Positions 63,598-64,000 of a stretch of DNA of 64,000 bases are shown in pieces. The position numbers and the translations under genes were made by a program. Position 1 is the stretch's first letter, and each line of letters opens with the position of its first letter. The stretch covers positions 16,410 through 80,409 of the forward strand of contig CAYTFW010000005.1 of NCBI GenBank assembly GCA_964437145.1. Direction: 5' to 3'. The stretch comes from JAFAZJ01 sp964437145 (GTDB lineage: Bacteria > Pseudomonadota > Alphaproteobacteria > Reyranellales > Reyranellaceae). Under the pieces are notes generated by a model. The model ran no database searches, was not told the origin of the DNA, and was given only the letters and a program-made list of their open reading frames with translations.

Positions 63598-64000
63598 TCA
63601 CGCTTCGGATTCGGCGGCGCTCAATCGCCGCTTCGCCATGTCGACCAGCTGGAACTTCTGGACCTTGCCGGTGGCCGTCGTCGGCAATTCGGCGGCGGTG
63701 AGGAAGAGGACGCGCTTGGGCACCTTGAAGCGCGCCAGCCGTCCCTTGGCCAGCTCGATCAGCTCGGCCTCCTCGACGCTGGCGCCCGGCGCCTTGACGA
63801 TCCAGGCGCAGCCGATCTCGCCCCAGCGGTCGTCGGGCACGCCCACGACATAGGCTTGGGCGACGGCGTCGTGCGCGGTCAGGAGTTCCTCGACCTCCTT
63901 GGGCGAGACCAGCTCGCCGCCGGATTTGTAGAGTTCCTTCGACCGGCCCGTGAGCTCGAGATAGCCGTCGGGGCGGATGCGACCGAGATCGCCCGACCGT
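63598..64000 (-). CDS. AMP-dependent acyl-CoA synthetase, C-terminal part
   Basis: Only the C-terminal ~134 residues are inside the window; the frame is open through the right edge. Visible are the hinge and A8/A10 motifs of the ANL superfamily: GDLGRIRPDGYLELTGRSKE, LYKSGGELVSPKEVEE, and near the end the catalytic Lys in LPTTATGKVQKFQL. Activates a carboxylic acid to its CoA ester. First visible gene of the minus-strand cluster, so it probably feeds the following SDR and Rieske steps. Confidence 0.9.
   Translation of the reverse strand, partial: RSGDLGRIRPDGYLELTGRSKELYKSGGELVSPKEVEELLTAHDAVAQAYVVGVPDDRWGEIGCAWIVKAPGASVEEAELIELAKGRLARFKVPKRVLFLTAAELPTTATGKVQKFQLVDMAKRRLSAAESEA

Overview
The window is GC-rich chromosomal DNA from an alphaproteobacterium. 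Supporting features are a class I lysyl-tRNA synthetase, a CIRCE-controlled groES-groEL pair, an Usg-family protein, the cysG-DUF2849-cysI-DUF934 sulfite-reduction operon, a lone COX15-type heme A synthase, a short ModE and many ATGA/TGATG start-stop overlaps. Genus cannot be fixed from sequence alone; a Rhodospirillales- or Hyphomicrobiales-type soil organism fits. I see no rRNA, tRNA, CRISPR array, transposase, integrase or phage gene. About 60 protein genes are packed tightly on both strands.

Layout. 1-5.2 kb: a TPR protein cut by the left edge, ispE, then on the minus strand a membrane-anchored Sel1/peptidoglycan-binding protein and heme A synthase. 5.2-9.4 kb: a branched-chain amino acid-type ABC transporter in which LivM and LivG are fused, and a TSUP permease. 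9.4-12.1 kb: a D-tartrate dehydratase-like enolase-superfamily enzyme, a ParDE-like toxin-antitoxin pair and two tandem MAPEG proteins. 12.1-18.9 kb: a 1172-residue multidomain flavin/Fe-S oxidoreductase, Kup, and a C13-type caspase-fold lipoprotein divergent from kup across a dyad-rich gap. 18.9-22 kb: modABC with a divergent short modE and a palindromic ModE-box candidate between them. 22-25.1 kb: a translationally coupled type III polyketide synthase, isoprenylcysteine-type methyltransferase and DHA2 exporter, probably making and exporting an O-methylated alkylresorcinol or alkylpyrone.

25.1-33.9 kb: a MATE exporter, a cupin, an HpcH/HpaI aldolase, the siroheme/sulfite reductase operon ending in a 47-residue microprotein, a nitronate monooxygenase-like protein, TspO and Usg. 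33.9-36.2 kb: groES-groEL with a consensus-like promoter, CIRCE, a terminator-like hairpin between the two genes and a strong terminator after them. 36.3-42.2 kb: Nudix, an unrecognised 347-residue protein, DUF1330, Sel1 protein, sulfurtransferase, small secreted protein, AEC permease, MscL and a 66-residue protein. 42.2-49.8 kb: a DinG-type Fe-S helicase, a carboxyltransferase, a frameshifted membrane protein, a small secreted protein and class I LysRS.

50-57 kb: a Bug-family binding protein, a TauD-like dioxygenase, a fasciclin protein, a cobalt-type nitrile hydratase (alpha, beta), a divergent Tat-exported nitroreductase-like protein with its MarR regulator, a TetR regulator and an SDR. 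58-64 kb: a minus-strand catabolic-looking cluster (AMP-dependent acyl-CoA synthetase cut by the right edge, two SDRs, Rieske oxygenase, epimerase-like protein, SnoaL-like protein, APH-like phosphotransferase).

The most striking non-coding feature is a dispersed family of roughly 68-bp perfect or near-perfect palindromes (eight copies, two internally deleted) in gene gaps; in three copies the homology runs on into flanks to give a unit of about 120 bp, and one copy supplies the last codons and the stop of the DHA2 exporter. At least three other inverted-repeat types are present. No wholly new system can be claimed from sequence alone; the best leads are the polyketide cassette, the kup leader, the giant oxidoreductase, the nitroreductase operator and the palindrome family.
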